NCBI GenBank assembly: GCA_021805245.1
Contig: JAJZFS010000083.1
Coordinates: forward strand, 1-43,276
Source of the DNA: Pseudomonadota bacterium
GTDB lineage: Bacteria > Pseudomonadota > Alphaproteobacteria > Micavibrionales > UBA2020
Direction: 5' to 3'
DNA: 43,276 nt
Under the pieces are notes generated by a model. It saw only the letters and a list, made by a program, of their open reading frames with translations. It was not told the DNA's origin and ran no database searches. The translations under genes were made by a program, and so were the position numbers. How positions within the stretch are numbered: position 1 is the first letter of the stretch; each line of letters starts with the position of its first letter. Positions 26,743-36,824 of this stretch are shown piece after piece.

Positions 26743-28437
26743 CTAGATACTCTCGCGGCTTGTTTCCCAGCGTACAATTGTCGGCGACATACCTGTCTGG
26801 CCGGAAAGAACGATTTGCAAGGTCGGCACGGGATTTTCATCCGTGCCCACATACACGCTCTCTTCAATGGAAACATCCGCACCGGCAGCGCTGAACCGCC
26901 AGCACAGGCCGCTTTTCGCGCAAAGCATCACTGCGCCATCCTCTAGCGAGGCATAGATGTCGGGGTGCACATGGAAACGCACGGCAAACGGAACGCCCGT
27001 CCGGCCGGACAATTGTTCCTCGCCGCGCAGCGTCTCGCCCATATCCTGCAATTGCACGCGGCGGGTGTAATTCAAGCCGAAACGCGGCATATAACCGTCG
27101 TGAACGGCGTCGATCAAGGCGATATCCGCGTTCTCCTGACGGCTGGCGCGCACGTGCGGATAACTGAACAACGGACCTTCGCCGTTGATCTGGCAGGCGT
27201 TGCGGCTGTCCACGGCCAGCGCCGAATGCGCCAGCGTCGAGCGTAAAACGCGCTGCCATTTTCCATCCACGCCGGACGTGCCGCAATTGACGAACACCCG
27301 GTCGCGGCCATAGCTGTATTCAATGCTGAGCAGCCCCGCATGGGCGCGGTCGCTGTAGCCGGAAGATAACGGCACGCCCGTATCCATGATCAGGCTGGAA
27401 CGCCCCTGACAGATGCGCTCATAGCCCCCCTGCGGCAGCGATTTCATCGCCCGTCCGCGCGCGGCGGAACGCATCAGGGTCACATCGCAAAGATGCGCGT
27501 TGCCTTCCTGGCCGCCGTTGAACTGCGCGAGACTGCCGTCGCCGTGGCGGAAGAATTTGATCGCCGGCGTAATCCGGTCGATGGCATGCTGCAGCTCTTC
27601 GGGCATTTCCAGCTTCGCCGCGATCAGCGCGGTGCGCAGATCCACAAGGCATTGCAGAAATTCGAACGCCTGCTGCGGGCTGCGCGAAATGTGCGAGCCG
27701 TCCGGCAAAATCTGCTCCTTGATCTGCTTGATGATAATGCCGAAAGCCTGTTCCAGACGCGCATCGCCGCCCTCCAGCGCGAGGCCGGCATAGGCCAGTC
27801 CGCGCAAGGCATGCATCAGAGGCAAGCCCGTCAATGAACCGGGCAGCGCCCTTGCAAGATACCTTGCCTGCCGCGCCAGGCTGGAAAAATAATTCTTGCG
27901 GAACGTCTCGTCCGCCGTCGCGCAAAAGAAACCGTAAAACGCGATCCATGATGCAAGACGCGCGCCCGTGATATCGGCGCGCCATGCCGTCTGGTCAAAT
28001 TTGGGATAAGATTCGATCCACAGCGCGACCATATCCCGCGCCATGCGCCGCGCCCGCTCCCCGCCGACCGAGCGCAAATCGCGCAGCCATTCGAACCCGT
28101 GCAACGCGGCGATCCATTCCGCCGTCGCGCCTTCAGGCTTCCATGACAAATTCTCTCTTTCGATGGTTTGCCCCGCGAAACTGAAAAGGCCGGACACCAT
28201 GTCGCGTCCGCGCGCAGCATCGCCCGGCCAGGCATCGGGAGGAATGATCCGCAATTGGTCCGGCGCGCGCGGCGCCAGAGCCAATTGCGGAAAGAAGTCT
28301 CCTATCGCCATATCTTTCGTGATGGAGCCCAAGCGTAGCAGTGGCTTCACGCCCCGAAAGATAAGGCCCGTTTCAGTCAGCAGCATCCTTTCATCTTGCC
28401 CTCCGGCCCCCGCCGAAGAACACTCCCCATATATCAT
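26743..28437 (-). CDS. Heparinase II/III family protein
   Basis: Alpha-helical N-terminal half (HGFEWLRDL, WIESYPKFDQTAWRADITGARLASWI, FRKNYFSSLARQARYLARAL) and C-terminal VNCGTSGVDGKWQRVLRSTLAHSALAVDSRNACQI; position next to rpe/rsmB. Confidence 0.85.
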   Translation of the reverse strand: MIYGECSSAGAGGQDERMLLTETGLIFRGVKPLLRLGSITKDMAIGDFFPQLALAPRAPDQLRIIPPDAWPGDAARGRDMVSGLFSFAGQTIERENLSWKPEGATAEWIAALHGFEWLRDLRSVGGERARRMARDMVALWIESYPKFDQTAWRADITGARLASWIAFYGFFCATADETFRKNYFSSLARQARYLARALPGSLTGLPLMHALRGLAYAGLALEGGDARLEQAFGIIIKQIKEQILPDGSHISRSPQQAFEFLQCLVDLRTALIAAKLEMPEELQHAIDRITPAIKFFRHGDGSLAQFNGGQEGNAHLCDVTLMRSAARGRAMKSLPQGGYERICQGRSSLIMDTGVPLSSGYSDRAHAGLLSIEYSYGRDRVFVNCGTSGVDGKWQRVLRSTLAHSALAVDSRNACQINGEGPLFSYPHVRASRQENADIALIDAVHDGYMPRFGLNYTRRVQLQDMGETLRGEEQLSGRTGVPFAVRFHVHPDIYASLEDGAVMLCAKSGLCWRFSAAGADVSIEESVYVGTDENPVPTLQIVLSGQTGMSPTIVRWETSRESI

Positions 28438-28469
28438 TAACTACGGGCCCATTCCCGCAGTCCCCAAAG

Positions 28470-29120
28470 TTAGTTGAGGAGGCGTTGTATCGCCTCTCTG
28501 TAGTCTTTTTCTTTGAAGATCGCCGTGCCTGCCACAAGTACATCCGCCCCATTCCGGATGACCTCTGGTGCTGTTTCGGCGTTTATGCCCCCGTCGACTT
28601 CCAGATCAATCGCGCGACCGCAATTGCCTATACGTTCGCGAATAGTCCTGATCTTGTCGAGCAGGGGAATAAATTTTTGTCCGCCAAATCCCGGATTGAC
28701 CGTCATCACCAGCACAAGATCGATCTCCGGCAGGAGATAATCGAGCACGTCGATGGGCGTCGCGGGATTGAGAGAAATACCAGCCTTCTTGCCGAAGGAC
28801 TTGATGAGTTGCACGGTGCGGTGCGGGTGCGGCCCCGCTTCCGGATGAAATGTGATGATGTCCGCGCCCGCTTTGGCGAAGCCTTCGATGAAAGGATCGA
28901 CCGGCGCAATCATCAGATGAACATCAAAAATTTTTTTTGAAACTTTGCGAATCGATTCAACGACGACGGGGCCGATGGTGAGGTTCGGCACGAAGTGTCC
29001 GTCCATCACGTCAATGTGAATATAATCCGCGCCAGCCTCGTCCACAGCGCGGACTTCTTCTCCGAGCTTTGAAAAATCTGCCGATAGTATGGATGGCGCT
29101 ATGCGAACCCCTTGACTCAT
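28470..29120 (-). CDS. rpe: Ribulose-phosphate 3-epimerase
   Basis: [90 protein letters not shown]. Confidence 0.97.
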   Translation of the reverse strand: MSQGVRIAPSILSADFSKLGEEVRAVDEAGADYIHIDVMDGHFVPNLTIGPVVVESIRKVSKKIFDVHLMIAPVDPFIEGFAKAGADIITFHPEAGPHPHRTVQLIKSFGKKAGISLNPATPIDVLDYLLPEIDLVLVMTVNPGFGGQKFIPLLDKIRTIRERIGNCGRAIDLEVDGGINAETAPEVIRNGADVLVAGTAIFKEKDYREAIQRLLN

Positions 29121-29132
29121 AAGAGTTTTATA

Positions 29133-30458
29133 TCAGACTCTGGCGAATCGGGCAACAAAGAAACCGTCGATTCCGTTAAAATCCCTCCAGTGACCCGGTA
29201 AACAGCGGATTTCGCCGCGTTCCGTAACCATTTCCAGGAGTTCTGGAATCTCGTTATGAGTCACGGGTGTACGTTGCAACGGTAGCCCTTGCGACAAGAC
29301 CCATTCCGCCTGATCCTCGCTTTCGGCTTTCTGGATGGAACAGGTGCAATAAATTAACATGCCGCCCGGCTTCAGCATCTCCACCGCATTGCGTAATAGC
29401 CGGCGTTGCAAGGCAACAAGTTTTTCCTGATCTTTCGGCTCCTTCAAATGAAGGATATCGGGCTGATGCCGGATTGTTCCTGTTGCTGTGCATGGCGCAT
29501 CAAGCAAGACGGCATCAATAGATGCAGGCGGCCGCCATGTCGCACCGTCGGCAATCACTGTTTCAACATCAAGCCGCAAACGCTGCATATTTTCTTTTAA
29601 CCGCACCACGCGCTGCGCGGAACGGTCGATGGCAATGACTTTCGCGCCTGCCTCGGCAAGTTGCGCCGTTTTTCCACCTGGCGCGGCGCAAAGATCGACG
29701 ACCGTTTTGTCTTTGACGTCACCCAGCAACTTCGCCGGCAAAGCCGCCGCCGCGTTTTGAATCCACCACGCGCCCTCTGCATAGCCCGGCATATCGGGAA
29801 TAAACCCGCCTAGGGGCTTCCTGAGCGTACCAGTCGGCAGGACGGTCGCGCCAAGCTTCTCCGCCCAGTGCCGCGGATCGCTTTTCACCGAAATATCCAA
29901 AGACGCCTCGCCCAAGTTCGCCGCCGCGATATCAAGGGCAGTCTCGACGCCGTAGTCTTTCATCCATGCGTTCCAGAGCCATTCCGGCGTGTTGAACCTT
30001 CCGGCATCGCGATCGCTCATTTCGGGGAAACCTTCGCGCGCAAGGCGGCGCATCACTGCGTTGACCAGCGCTTTCTGGTGCGCGATACCTTCCGCCGCGG
30101 CAAGCTCCACCGTCGTATTGACCGCCGCATGTTGCGGCGTACCGAGAAATGCCAGTTGCGCGATGCCAAGACGAAAAACATTGATCAAACCGGCGGGCTT
30201 CAGCGCGTCAAACGGCTCGTGCAGAAAATGCGCCAGCACGGCATCCATCTGCCGTGTGCGTTTGAGAACCGTCGCAACCAGCAGCCGCACAAAAGCGCGA
30301 TCCCGCGCAGGCAAATCACCGAAGCCCTGCGCCCCCGTCATCGCTTCGTCAAAGCTGCGGCGACGGAAAAAAATCTCGTTCAACAGGGAAAATGCCGCCT
30401 GCCGCGCGGCAAGGCCGTCGCCGCCCGCTTCCTGCGCGGTTTCCGGCGGCATGCTCAC
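29133..30458 (-). CDS. rsmB: RsmB/NOP-family class I SAM-dependent RNA methyltransferase
   Basis: VVDLCAAPGGKTAQLAEAGAKVIAIDRSAQRVVRLKENMQRL, LLDAPCTATGTIRHQPDI, LIYCTCSIQKAESEDQ. Confidence 0.93.
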   Translation of the reverse strand: MSMPPETAQEAGGDGLAARQAAFSLLNEIFFRRRSFDEAMTGAQGFGDLPARDRAFVRLLVATVLKRTRQMDAVLAHFLHEPFDALKPAGLINVFRLGIAQLAFLGTPQHAAVNTTVELAAAEGIAHQKALVNAVMRRLAREGFPEMSDRDAGRFNTPEWLWNAWMKDYGVETALDIAAANLGEASLDISVKSDPRHWAEKLGATVLPTGTLRKPLGGFIPDMPGYAEGAWWIQNAAAALPAKLLGDVKDKTVVDLCAAPGGKTAQLAEAGAKVIAIDRSAQRVVRLKENMQRLRLDVETVIADGATWRPPASIDAVLLDAPCTATGTIRHQPDILHLKEPKDQEKLVALQRRLLRNAVEMLKPGGMLIYCTCSIQKAESEDQAEWVLSQGLPLQRTPVTHNEIPELLEMVTERGEIRCLPGHWRDFNGIDGFFVARFARV

Positions 30459-30784
30459 TTCTTCGATTTCTTTTTCTTGGACAACCGCGACTTGATTTCA
30501 TCTTCCAGTCCGCACGACTGGTAAATGATGGACGAGTACAGCGCATAAAGGAACTGCGGGTTCAGGCCGAGTTTCTTGCCCGCCGCCACGCGGGTATTGC
30601 GCACTTCCTCGACGCGGTCGTGCAGAAAGGACGGCAAGCCGTATTTCGTCTTGATCTTCGCCACTTTGGAAACGACGCCGAAACGCTTTGCCAGCAGCTT
30701 CAAAAGTTGCGCATCAATATCGTTGATCTGCTTGCGGTAGGGCTTTAAAAGCTTCGCCGCCCGTTTCTGGTCGTCTTCTTCCAT
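30455..30784 (-). CDS. Chorismate mutase (AroQ-type)
   Basis: LKPYRKQINDIDAQLLKLLAKRFGVVSKVAKIKTKYGLPSFLHDRVEEVRNTRV. Confidence 0.88.
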   Translation of the reverse strand: MEEDDQKRAAKLLKPYRKQINDIDAQLLKLLAKRFGVVSKVAKIKTKYGLPSFLHDRVEEVRNTRVAAGKKLGLNPQFLYALYSSIIYQSCGLEDEIKSRLSKKKKSKK

Positions 30785-30793
30785 GCTCTCTCT

Positions 30794-31393
30794 TTACATC
30801 GGGGCGACGTTGACGCCGAAATCGTGCGCAATCTTGTAAAGACCGCCGTTCCCGCCCTGCCCAAGGGCAACAAATTTCCACCCCATGCCCTCACGGCACA
30901 TCTCGCCGAAAACGTAGGCATTGTCGCTCGCGGCGCCATCTGTAAGGCCGAAACGCGTCAGTTCTTCTTTCGTATCGAGGTTGAGAATGCGGATATACGC
31001 GTTTCGCACAAGACCAAAATGTTGTTGACGTTCCTCGGCATTGTGGATCGTCACGGTAAAGACGACTTTATCAATATCGAAGTGCAGGCCCTCAAGATCG
31101 ATATCGATCATCTCGCGATCGCCCTCGCCCCCCTCCAGCGTGTCGCCGTAATGCTTGACGAGGCCGCCATCCGCTTCCAGATTGTTATAGAAAACGAAGT
31201 CCGTGTCATGCCGCACGCGGTCGCCACGTCCGATCAAAAAGCAGCTGCCATCAAGATCCACGGGGAAGCCCTGACTTTCCTCCGGCGCTTCCCAGCCAAT
31301 GCACACGCGTACGCGGTGCAAGCTCGGATCAACCTCATGCAGATTGACTTCCTGCCCTTGCAGCAACTGGCGCCATAATTTGTTGTCTGTCAT
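30794..31393 (-). CDS. TerD-family protein
   Basis: VRVCIGWEAP...FPVDLDGSCFLIGRGDRVRHDTDFVFYNNLEADGGLVKHYGDTLEGGEGDREMIDIDLEGL. Start trimmed to ATG 31393. Confidence 0.92.
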   Translation of the reverse strand: MTDNKLWRQLLQGQEVNLHEVDPSLHRVRVCIGWEAPEESQGFPVDLDGSCFLIGRGDRVRHDTDFVFYNNLEADGGLVKHYGDTLEGGEGDREMIDIDLEGLHFDIDKVVFTVTIHNAEERQQHFGLVRNAYIRILNLDTKEELTRFGLTDGAASDNAYVFGEMCREGMGWKFVALGQGGNGGLYKIAHDFGVNVAPM

Positions 31394-31394
31394 T

Positions 31395-32399
31395 TTATCC
31401 CGATCGTTTCTGTTTGTATGTTCCAAGAACGCGCAACAACCCTTGCATATCCTCCGGTAGCGCACATTCCAGACTGACCTTATTTTCGCTGATCGGATGG
31501 ATAAATTCAAGAGCGGCGGCATGCAAGGCCTGCCGCGGGAAATCGAGCAGCGCTGAAGCCAGCGCCGGATCGGCCTTGTTCAACCGCAGGAATTTTTGCG
31601 CCGAAGACCGCCCATAAACCGGATCGCCGACAAGCCAGTGCTTGATATGCGCCATATGGACGCGAATCTGGTGCGTACGGCCCGTTTGCAGCCGGCATTC
31701 GACCAAAGAGGCCGTGAATCCGAAACTTTCCAGCTTTTTATAATCCGTCACCGCCGTTTTTCCACCGGAGGCCAGCACCGCCATTTTCTTGCGGTTGGTC
31801 TTGCTGCGGCCGATTTGCGTCTCTATGCGGCCCGACGCCGGGGATACGTCGCCCCAGACGATTGCCTGATAGGTGCGCTTGAGCGTCCGCGCCGCAAGCT
31901 GCTTCGAGAGCCCCTGATGCGCTTTGTCGTTTTTCGCCACGACCATCAGACCGGATGTTTCCTTATCGAGCCGGTGGACGATGCCGGGGCGCTTCACGCC
32001 GCCGATGCCGGACAGCGTATCGCCGCAATAGGCCAGCAACGCATTGACCAGTGTGCCGTCGTGATTGCCCGCCGCCGGATGCACCACCATATCCGCCGCC
32101 TTGTTAATGACCAGCAGGTCGTCATCCTCGTAAACAATATCAAGCCTGATTTTCTGAGGCTGCGGAACGGCCTCGACCGCGGGCGGAATAACAACGCAGA
32201 ATACATCTCCCGCTTTCACTTTGTGAGAGGCATCCTCCAAGACCTTGTCCGCACAAGACACATGTCCCGCGGCGATCAAAGCCTGAAGCCGCGCGCGCGA
32301 CATCTGCGGCGCGTGCAGAGCGAGTACCTTGTCAAGCCGCTGCCCCTTATCCGCGTCGTCAGCCGTAATCGTCAAAGTTTCCGTTGCTTCCACAGACAT
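31395..32399 (-). CDS. rluD: RluD-like 23S rRNA pseudouridine synthase
   Basis: S4 domain then GIVHRLDKETSGLMVVAKNDKAHQGLSKQLAARTLKRTYQAIVWG, LQTGRTHQIRVHMAHIKHWLVGDPVYG. Start placed at 32399. Confidence 0.94.
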   Translation of the reverse strand: MSVEATETLTITADDADKGQRLDKVLALHAPQMSRARLQALIAAGHVSCADKVLEDASHKVKAGDVFCVVIPPAVEAVPQPQKIRLDIVYEDDDLLVINKAADMVVHPAAGNHDGTLVNALLAYCGDTLSGIGGVKRPGIVHRLDKETSGLMVVAKNDKAHQGLSKQLAARTLKRTYQAIVWGDVSPASGRIETQIGRSKTNRKKMAVLASGGKTAVTDYKKLESFGFTASLVECRLQTGRTHQIRVHMAHIKHWLVGDPVYGRSSAQKFLRLNKADPALASALLDFPRQALHAAALEFIHPISENKVSLECALPEDMQGLLRVLGTYKQKRSG

Positions 32400-32459
32400 A
32401 CCCTTTATTGTAAATATAACCTGAACGAAAGAGCAACGCCATGCGCCGTATAGTCCGTC

Positions 32460-32780
32460 ATGCCTTTTAAGCTGCACCCCTCCGGCCTCACCGTCACCGT
32501 CCGCCTGACGCCCAATGCGCGCAAAAGCGGCTTCAATGGTCTTATGGAGACGGCAGACGGAAAGACAGCACTTAAAATCTCCGTCAACGTGCCACCGGAG
32601 GACGGAAAAGCCAACAAAGCGCTGACTGCCTTCCTTGCGAAAAGCTGGAAACTGCCGAAATCTTCAATCTCTCTGTTGTCAGGAGCGACAAACCGCCTGA
32701 AAATCCTGCTCATCAGCGGCAACGGTTCCTTGCTGAAGGAACAGATCATGGCTTTGCTGCCGCCGGACGAGGCAATTTAA
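32460..32780 (+). CDS. DUF167 (YggU) family protein
   Basis: VRLTPNARKSGFNGLMETADGKTALKISVNVPPEDGKANKALTAFLAKSWKLPKSSISLLSGATNRLKILLISG. Confidence 0.93.
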   Translation: MPFKLHPSGLTVTVRLTPNARKSGFNGLMETADGKTALKISVNVPPEDGKANKALTAFLAKSWKLPKSSISLLSGATNRLKILLISGNGSLLKEQIMALLPPDEAI

Positions 32781-32821
32781 CAAAGTTTTCAGATTATAAA
32801 AAATATCCGCCCTGAAGCGGC

Positions 32822-33079
32822 TTAGACTCTGCGTCTGGCGGGTACCGCCTGGCTCGCGATCACGCAGTTCGTTTCTTGCCAGAAACTGGCGCCGGCATCG
32901 CTCAGGCGCCGCTTCGTCAGATTGTCGAGAGACGGGGTCTTGATGCAGTGATTGACGAAGTCAACGTCGACAACGCGCGAAGACATCACCAGCATGCAGT
33001 GCACATCCTCGAGATTGTCCTTTGTGCATTGCACAACATAAAGTTGGTTATCGTTGCTATTCATCTTTGTGACTGCCAT
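32822..33079 (-). CDS. Small uncharacterised protein (85 aa)
   Basis: ORF with ATG at 33079 or 33064, preceded by AT-rich intergenic; no recognised domain. Confidence 0.45.
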   Translation of the reverse strand: MAVTKMNSNDNQLYVVQCTKDNLEDVHCMLVMSSRVVDVDFVNHCIKTPSLDNLTKRRLSDAGASFWQETNCVIASQAVPARRRV

Positions 33080-33282
33080 TAATGTTTCGTTAATTATCGC
33101 CAGAATGTACGCCCGAATGGGAAAATTTTCAAACGTTTCCGATAAGAAAAATGTTATCTATTTGATTTTATTTATTTAATTGTTATAAATTATGTCAATT
33201 AATCATCCAATTACACCGACTCGCCCCGCAGAGGCGCGGGGTGCCGATCCCCGATTAAACGAACATTAAGCCACACAAAGGT

Positions 33283-34698
33283 ATGATGCGCTCAGAGTTG
33301 TTTCCCCAATTTAACGAGATGAGGACATTCGCAGATATGGACATCAAAAGATTTATCAGCAGTTTATCCGTTCGCCTGCAAACCATCGCCATTACGCTCT
33401 CTTTGGTGGGCATCGCCTTCGGTATCAAGTCATACCTGCATATTCATCAGACCCTCGGCGCCGAACACAGCCTCGCGCTCTTTCACGATCTTGAGCTACA
33501 ACTGATCGTCAGCGTTGCATTGAACGTCGTTGCCTCCTACTTCATCTATCGTATCGCGACAAAACCCCTCCGCACACTAGGAGAAGTCATGCGCGGCCTG
33601 ACGGAAAATAAACTGGATGCCGAGGTGCCCTATGTAAAAGATGCCACGGAAATCGGCAGCATGGCGCGCAAGGTAGAAATTTTCAAGAAAAACGCCATCG
33701 AGAAAAAGCGGCTGGAAGAAGAGCAAAAAATCCAGGAAGAACGCACAAAACAGGAAAAAGCGCAGGCCATGAACGCGCTGGCCGGCAATTTTGAAAGCTC
33801 CATCGGCTCCGTCGTCAACGTCGTCGGCACGGCATCGACGAAGATGAGCAACTCGGCCAACTCTCTCTCCGCCACGGCGGAATCCACGACGCGGCAGGCG
33901 AGGGCCGTCGCCGACGCCATGAACGAGGCCTCGGCCAACGTACAAACCGTCGCCAGCGCCACGGAAGAGATGTCCGCTTCCATCAGTGAAATTGCACGGC
34001 GCGTGCAGGAAGCTTCGGCCATCGCCACAGAGGCCGTCGGCAATGCGAAACTGACGCACGAGCAAATGCAGGAACTGGTCGAAGCCTCGGAAAAAATTGG
34101 CCATGTCGTCAGCCTGATCTCCGAGATTGCGGGACAAACCAACCTGCTCGCCCTCAACGCCACCATCGAGGCTGCGCGCGCGGGCGATGCCGGAAAAGGC
34201 TTCGCCGTCGTGGCCTCCGAAGTCAAGAACCTCGCCAGCCAGACCGCCAAGGCCACGGAAGAAATCCAGCAGAAGATTTCCGGCATCCAGAACGCCACGC
34301 GCTCCGCCGTCAGCAGCATCGACAAGGTTGGCAACACCATCGAGCGCATCGATACCATCCAAGCCTCCATCGCCGCTGCGGTTGAACAACAGGGCATAAC
34401 CACCAAGGAAATCTCGCGTAACGTTCAGGAAGCGGCCTCAAGAACGCTGCTGGTGTCAAAGAACATCACGGAAGTCAGCAAGGCGCTGGAAAGCACCGGC
34501 ATGGCTGCCGCGGAAATGCTGACCGCCGCGAAAGGCCTTTCCGAGCAGTCGATGAAACTGAAAGACGAAGTGAACAACTTCATCGTTTCGGTCAAAAAAG
34601 ACGACGTGCCGCAACAGGAAGCGCTGAAACGCGCACTGGAACAGGACACCGCGCCAAAACGCGAAAAGACGGTGGGGAAAAAACTGGAAGCCGCCTGA
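33283..34698 (+). CDS. Methyl-accepting chemotaxis protein with short periplasmic loop (start may be 33337)
   Basis: Two TMs, HAMP-like KPLRTLGEVMRGLTENKLDAEVP, signalling tip ISEIAGQTNLLALNATIEAARAGDAGKGFAVVASEVKNLASQTAKATEEI. Confidence 0.95.
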   Translation: MMRSELFPQFNEMRTFADMDIKRFISSLSVRLQTIAITLSLVGIAFGIKSYLHIHQTLGAEHSLALFHDLELQLIVSVALNVVASYFIYRIATKPLRTLGEVMRGLTENKLDAEVPYVKDATEIGSMARKVEIFKKNAIEKKRLEEEQKIQEERTKQEKAQAMNALAGNFESSIGSVVNVVGTASTKMSNSANSLSATAESTTRQARAVADAMNEASANVQTVASATEEMSASISEIARRVQEASAIATEAVGNAKLTHEQMQELVEASEKIGHVVSLISEIAGQTNLLALNATIEAARAGDAGKGFAVVASEVKNLASQTAKATEEIQQKISGIQNATRSAVSSIDKVGNTIERIDTIQASIAAAVEQQGITTKEISRNVQEAASRTLLVSKNITEVSKALESTGMAAAEMLTAAKGLSEQSMKLKDEVNNFIVSVKKDDVPQQEALKRALEQDTAPKREKTVGKKLEAA

Positions 34699-34704
34699 AA
34701 AAGC

Positions 34705-35157
34705 TCAGATAAACTTGCCGTCGCGCCAGTACTCCGCATATTTCAGCGGCAGGATGTCGGTGGCCTTGACTTTGAAAAGGTTCCGCTCTCCGGGCGTGCG
34801 CAGAACGACAAAACATTCCGGCGCATAATCGGTAATCGCCTCGCGGCACCGCCCGCACGGCGACACGACCTGCGGCTCCTGCCCCGGCACGTGATAGACG
34901 GCGACGATTTCCGTTATTCTTTTGTCCGTCCGCCGGGCCGCCTCGGCGATCGCGATCGGCTCCGCGCAAATCGACAGACCGCCGACATCGGCAATAAGAT
35001 TTACGGACGTCACAATGCTGCCGTCATCCAGTCGCACGGCCGCGCCGACCAGCGCGGGCGCTTTTTCCCCGAACGGATGTTGCACGGGGTTCTTCACCGC
35101 CGCGACGGCGGCGGCGATAAGGTCGTGATCTGCGTCTGAAATATCCTCTTTTTTCAT
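34705..35157 (-). CDS. Cytidine deaminase-like protein
   Basis: SICAEPIAIAEA and SPCGRCREAITDYAP zinc motifs. Confidence 0.92.
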   Translation of the reverse strand: MKKEDISDADHDLIAAAVAAVKNPVQHPFGEKAPALVGAAVRLDDGSIVTSVNLIADVGGLSICAEPIAIAEAARRTDKRITEIVAVYHVPGQEPQVVSPCGRCREAITDYAPECFVVLRTPGERNLFKVKATDILPLKYAEYWRDGKFI

Positions 35158-35279
35158 GCCCCCAGCGTAGCGAAGAGCCCGCCTGCGGTAAAGCCCCTGA
35201 TCCGCCGGAGGCCGCCATCGGAATATGAATATTATTTACAACCTTTCTTTCAAAACTTATTCCTTTAGAATAGCGCATT

Positions 35280-36743
35280 ATGTTTGAAATTCTTGATGCA
35301 GCAGAAATGAAGGCAGCTGAAGCGCAAGCCATGGAGCAAGGCGTTTCCGGCATCGGGATGATGACAGCCGCTGGCAGGTCGGCGGCGGAAACGATCGCCA
35401 AAAGCTTCAAGCCCCGCCCCATACTCGTCCTTTGCGGGCCCGGCAACAACGGCGGCGACGGATTCATCGCCGCGCAGCATCTCAAGGAACTGGGCTGGAC
35501 GGTGCGCGTCGCCTGCATGGTCAAGCGCAACGCGCTCAAGGGCGATGCCGTCCTCGCGGCGCAAAAATGGAGCGACGAGATCGAAGGACTGGACTCGAAC
35601 CTCTCCGTACATAAAACGGGTCTCGTCGTCGATGCCGTTTTCGGCACCGGCTTCGACCGCACGCTCGCGCCGGAACTGGTCATCCTGTTCGACAAAATCC
35701 GCACGCGGAAAATTCCCGTCGTGGCGATCGATATTCCAAGCGGCGTCAACGCCTCAACCGGCGCGGCCGATGCAGGCGCGCTCAAGGCCCGCCTCACCAT
35801 CACCTTCTGCCGCAAAAAATACGGGCATGTCCTGCTGCCCGGCAAAAGCCTGTGCGGCACGGTCAGCGTTGCCAACATCGGTATCACCGACGACATGATC
35901 GCCGCGGCGGAAACGCACTGTTTTGAAAAGGTGCCCGCCCTGTGGCTGAAACACTTCCCGCGCCCCGATGCCGAAAGCCATAAATATACACGCGGCCACG
36001 CGCTCGTCTTCGGCGGCGAAAAACGCACCGGCGCGGCCTGCCTTGCCGCCGCCGCCGCGCAAAAAGCCGGCGCGGGTCTTGTCACCATCGCCAGCCCCGC
36101 GAAAGCCTGGGCGGTTTACAGCTGCTACCGCGCCAGCCTGATGGTCGATGAATGCGATGATCTCGAAACATGGAAAGCTTTGCTGCGCGACGAACGGAAA
36201 AACTCGATATTACTCGGCCCCGGCGCCGGTGTAGACGACAGGCTACGCGAGGCGCTGGACGCCACGCTCTCCATCAACAAATCCGGCGTGCTGGATGCGG
36301 ACATTTTCACCGCCTATAAAGACGCGCCGCTGGAACTTTTCGCCAAATTGTCGCCACAATACGTCCTCACGCCGCATGAAGGCGAATTCGAGAAACTGTT
36401 CGGCATACTGGAGGGCAGCAAGCCGGAACGCGCTCTGAAAGCCGCGAAAACCGCGAACGCCGTCGTTCTGCTCAAAGGCTCCGATACCATCATCGCCGCA
36501 CCGGATGGCACGACCGTCATCAACACCAACGCCCCGCAGACCCTTGCCACGGCCGGTTCCGGCGATGTTCTGGCAGGATTGATCACCGGACTCATCGCGC
36601 AGGGAATGCCGCCCTTTATGGCGGCCTGCGCCGGCGTCTGGCTCCATGGAGAGGCCGCAAAAATATACGGTTTAGGCCTGACGGCAGAGGATATTATTTC
36701 TCATATTTCACAATCGCTTAGATCGCTGTTTAAACGCGCATAA
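35280..36743 (+). CDS. Bifunctional NAD(P)H-hydrate epimerase / ADP-dependent dehydratase
   Basis: PILVLCGPGNNGGDGFIAAQHLKELGW, VDAVFGTGFDR, VVAIDIPSGVNASTG; C-term YVLTPHEGEFEKLFG, LLKGSDTIIAAPDG, NAPQTLATAGSGDVLAGLITGL. Confidence 0.96.
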   Translation: MFEILDAAEMKAAEAQAMEQGVSGIGMMTAAGRSAAETIAKSFKPRPILVLCGPGNNGGDGFIAAQHLKELGWTVRVACMVKRNALKGDAVLAAQKWSDEIEGLDSNLSVHKTGLVVDAVFGTGFDRTLAPELVILFDKIRTRKIPVVAIDIPSGVNASTGAADAGALKARLTITFCRKKYGHVLLPGKSLCGTVSVANIGITDDMIAAAETHCFEKVPALWLKHFPRPDAESHKYTRGHALVFGGEKRTGAACLAAAAAQKAGAGLVTIASPAKAWAVYSCYRASLMVDECDDLETWKALLRDERKNSILLGPGAGVDDRLREALDATLSINKSGVLDADIFTAYKDAPLELFAKLSPQYVLTPHEGEFEKLFGILEGSKPERALKAAKTANAVVLLKGSDTIIAAPDGTTVINTNAPQTLATAGSGDVLAGLITGLIAQGMPPFMAACAGVWLHGEAAKIYGLGLTAEDIISHISQSLRSLFKRA

Positions 36744-36824
36744 ATTCTACATAAAATTTTAAATAAATGTCTGAAAAGCTAAAAATATGTTATACTGGTA
36801 AGATACGGCGTACGTGGGGTATGT

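Noticed and set aside
35024-36088. 354-aa minus-strand ORF
   Set aside because: Antisense to the NAD(P)H-hydrate epimerase/dehydratase gene and overlapping cytidine deaminase; low-complexity composition.
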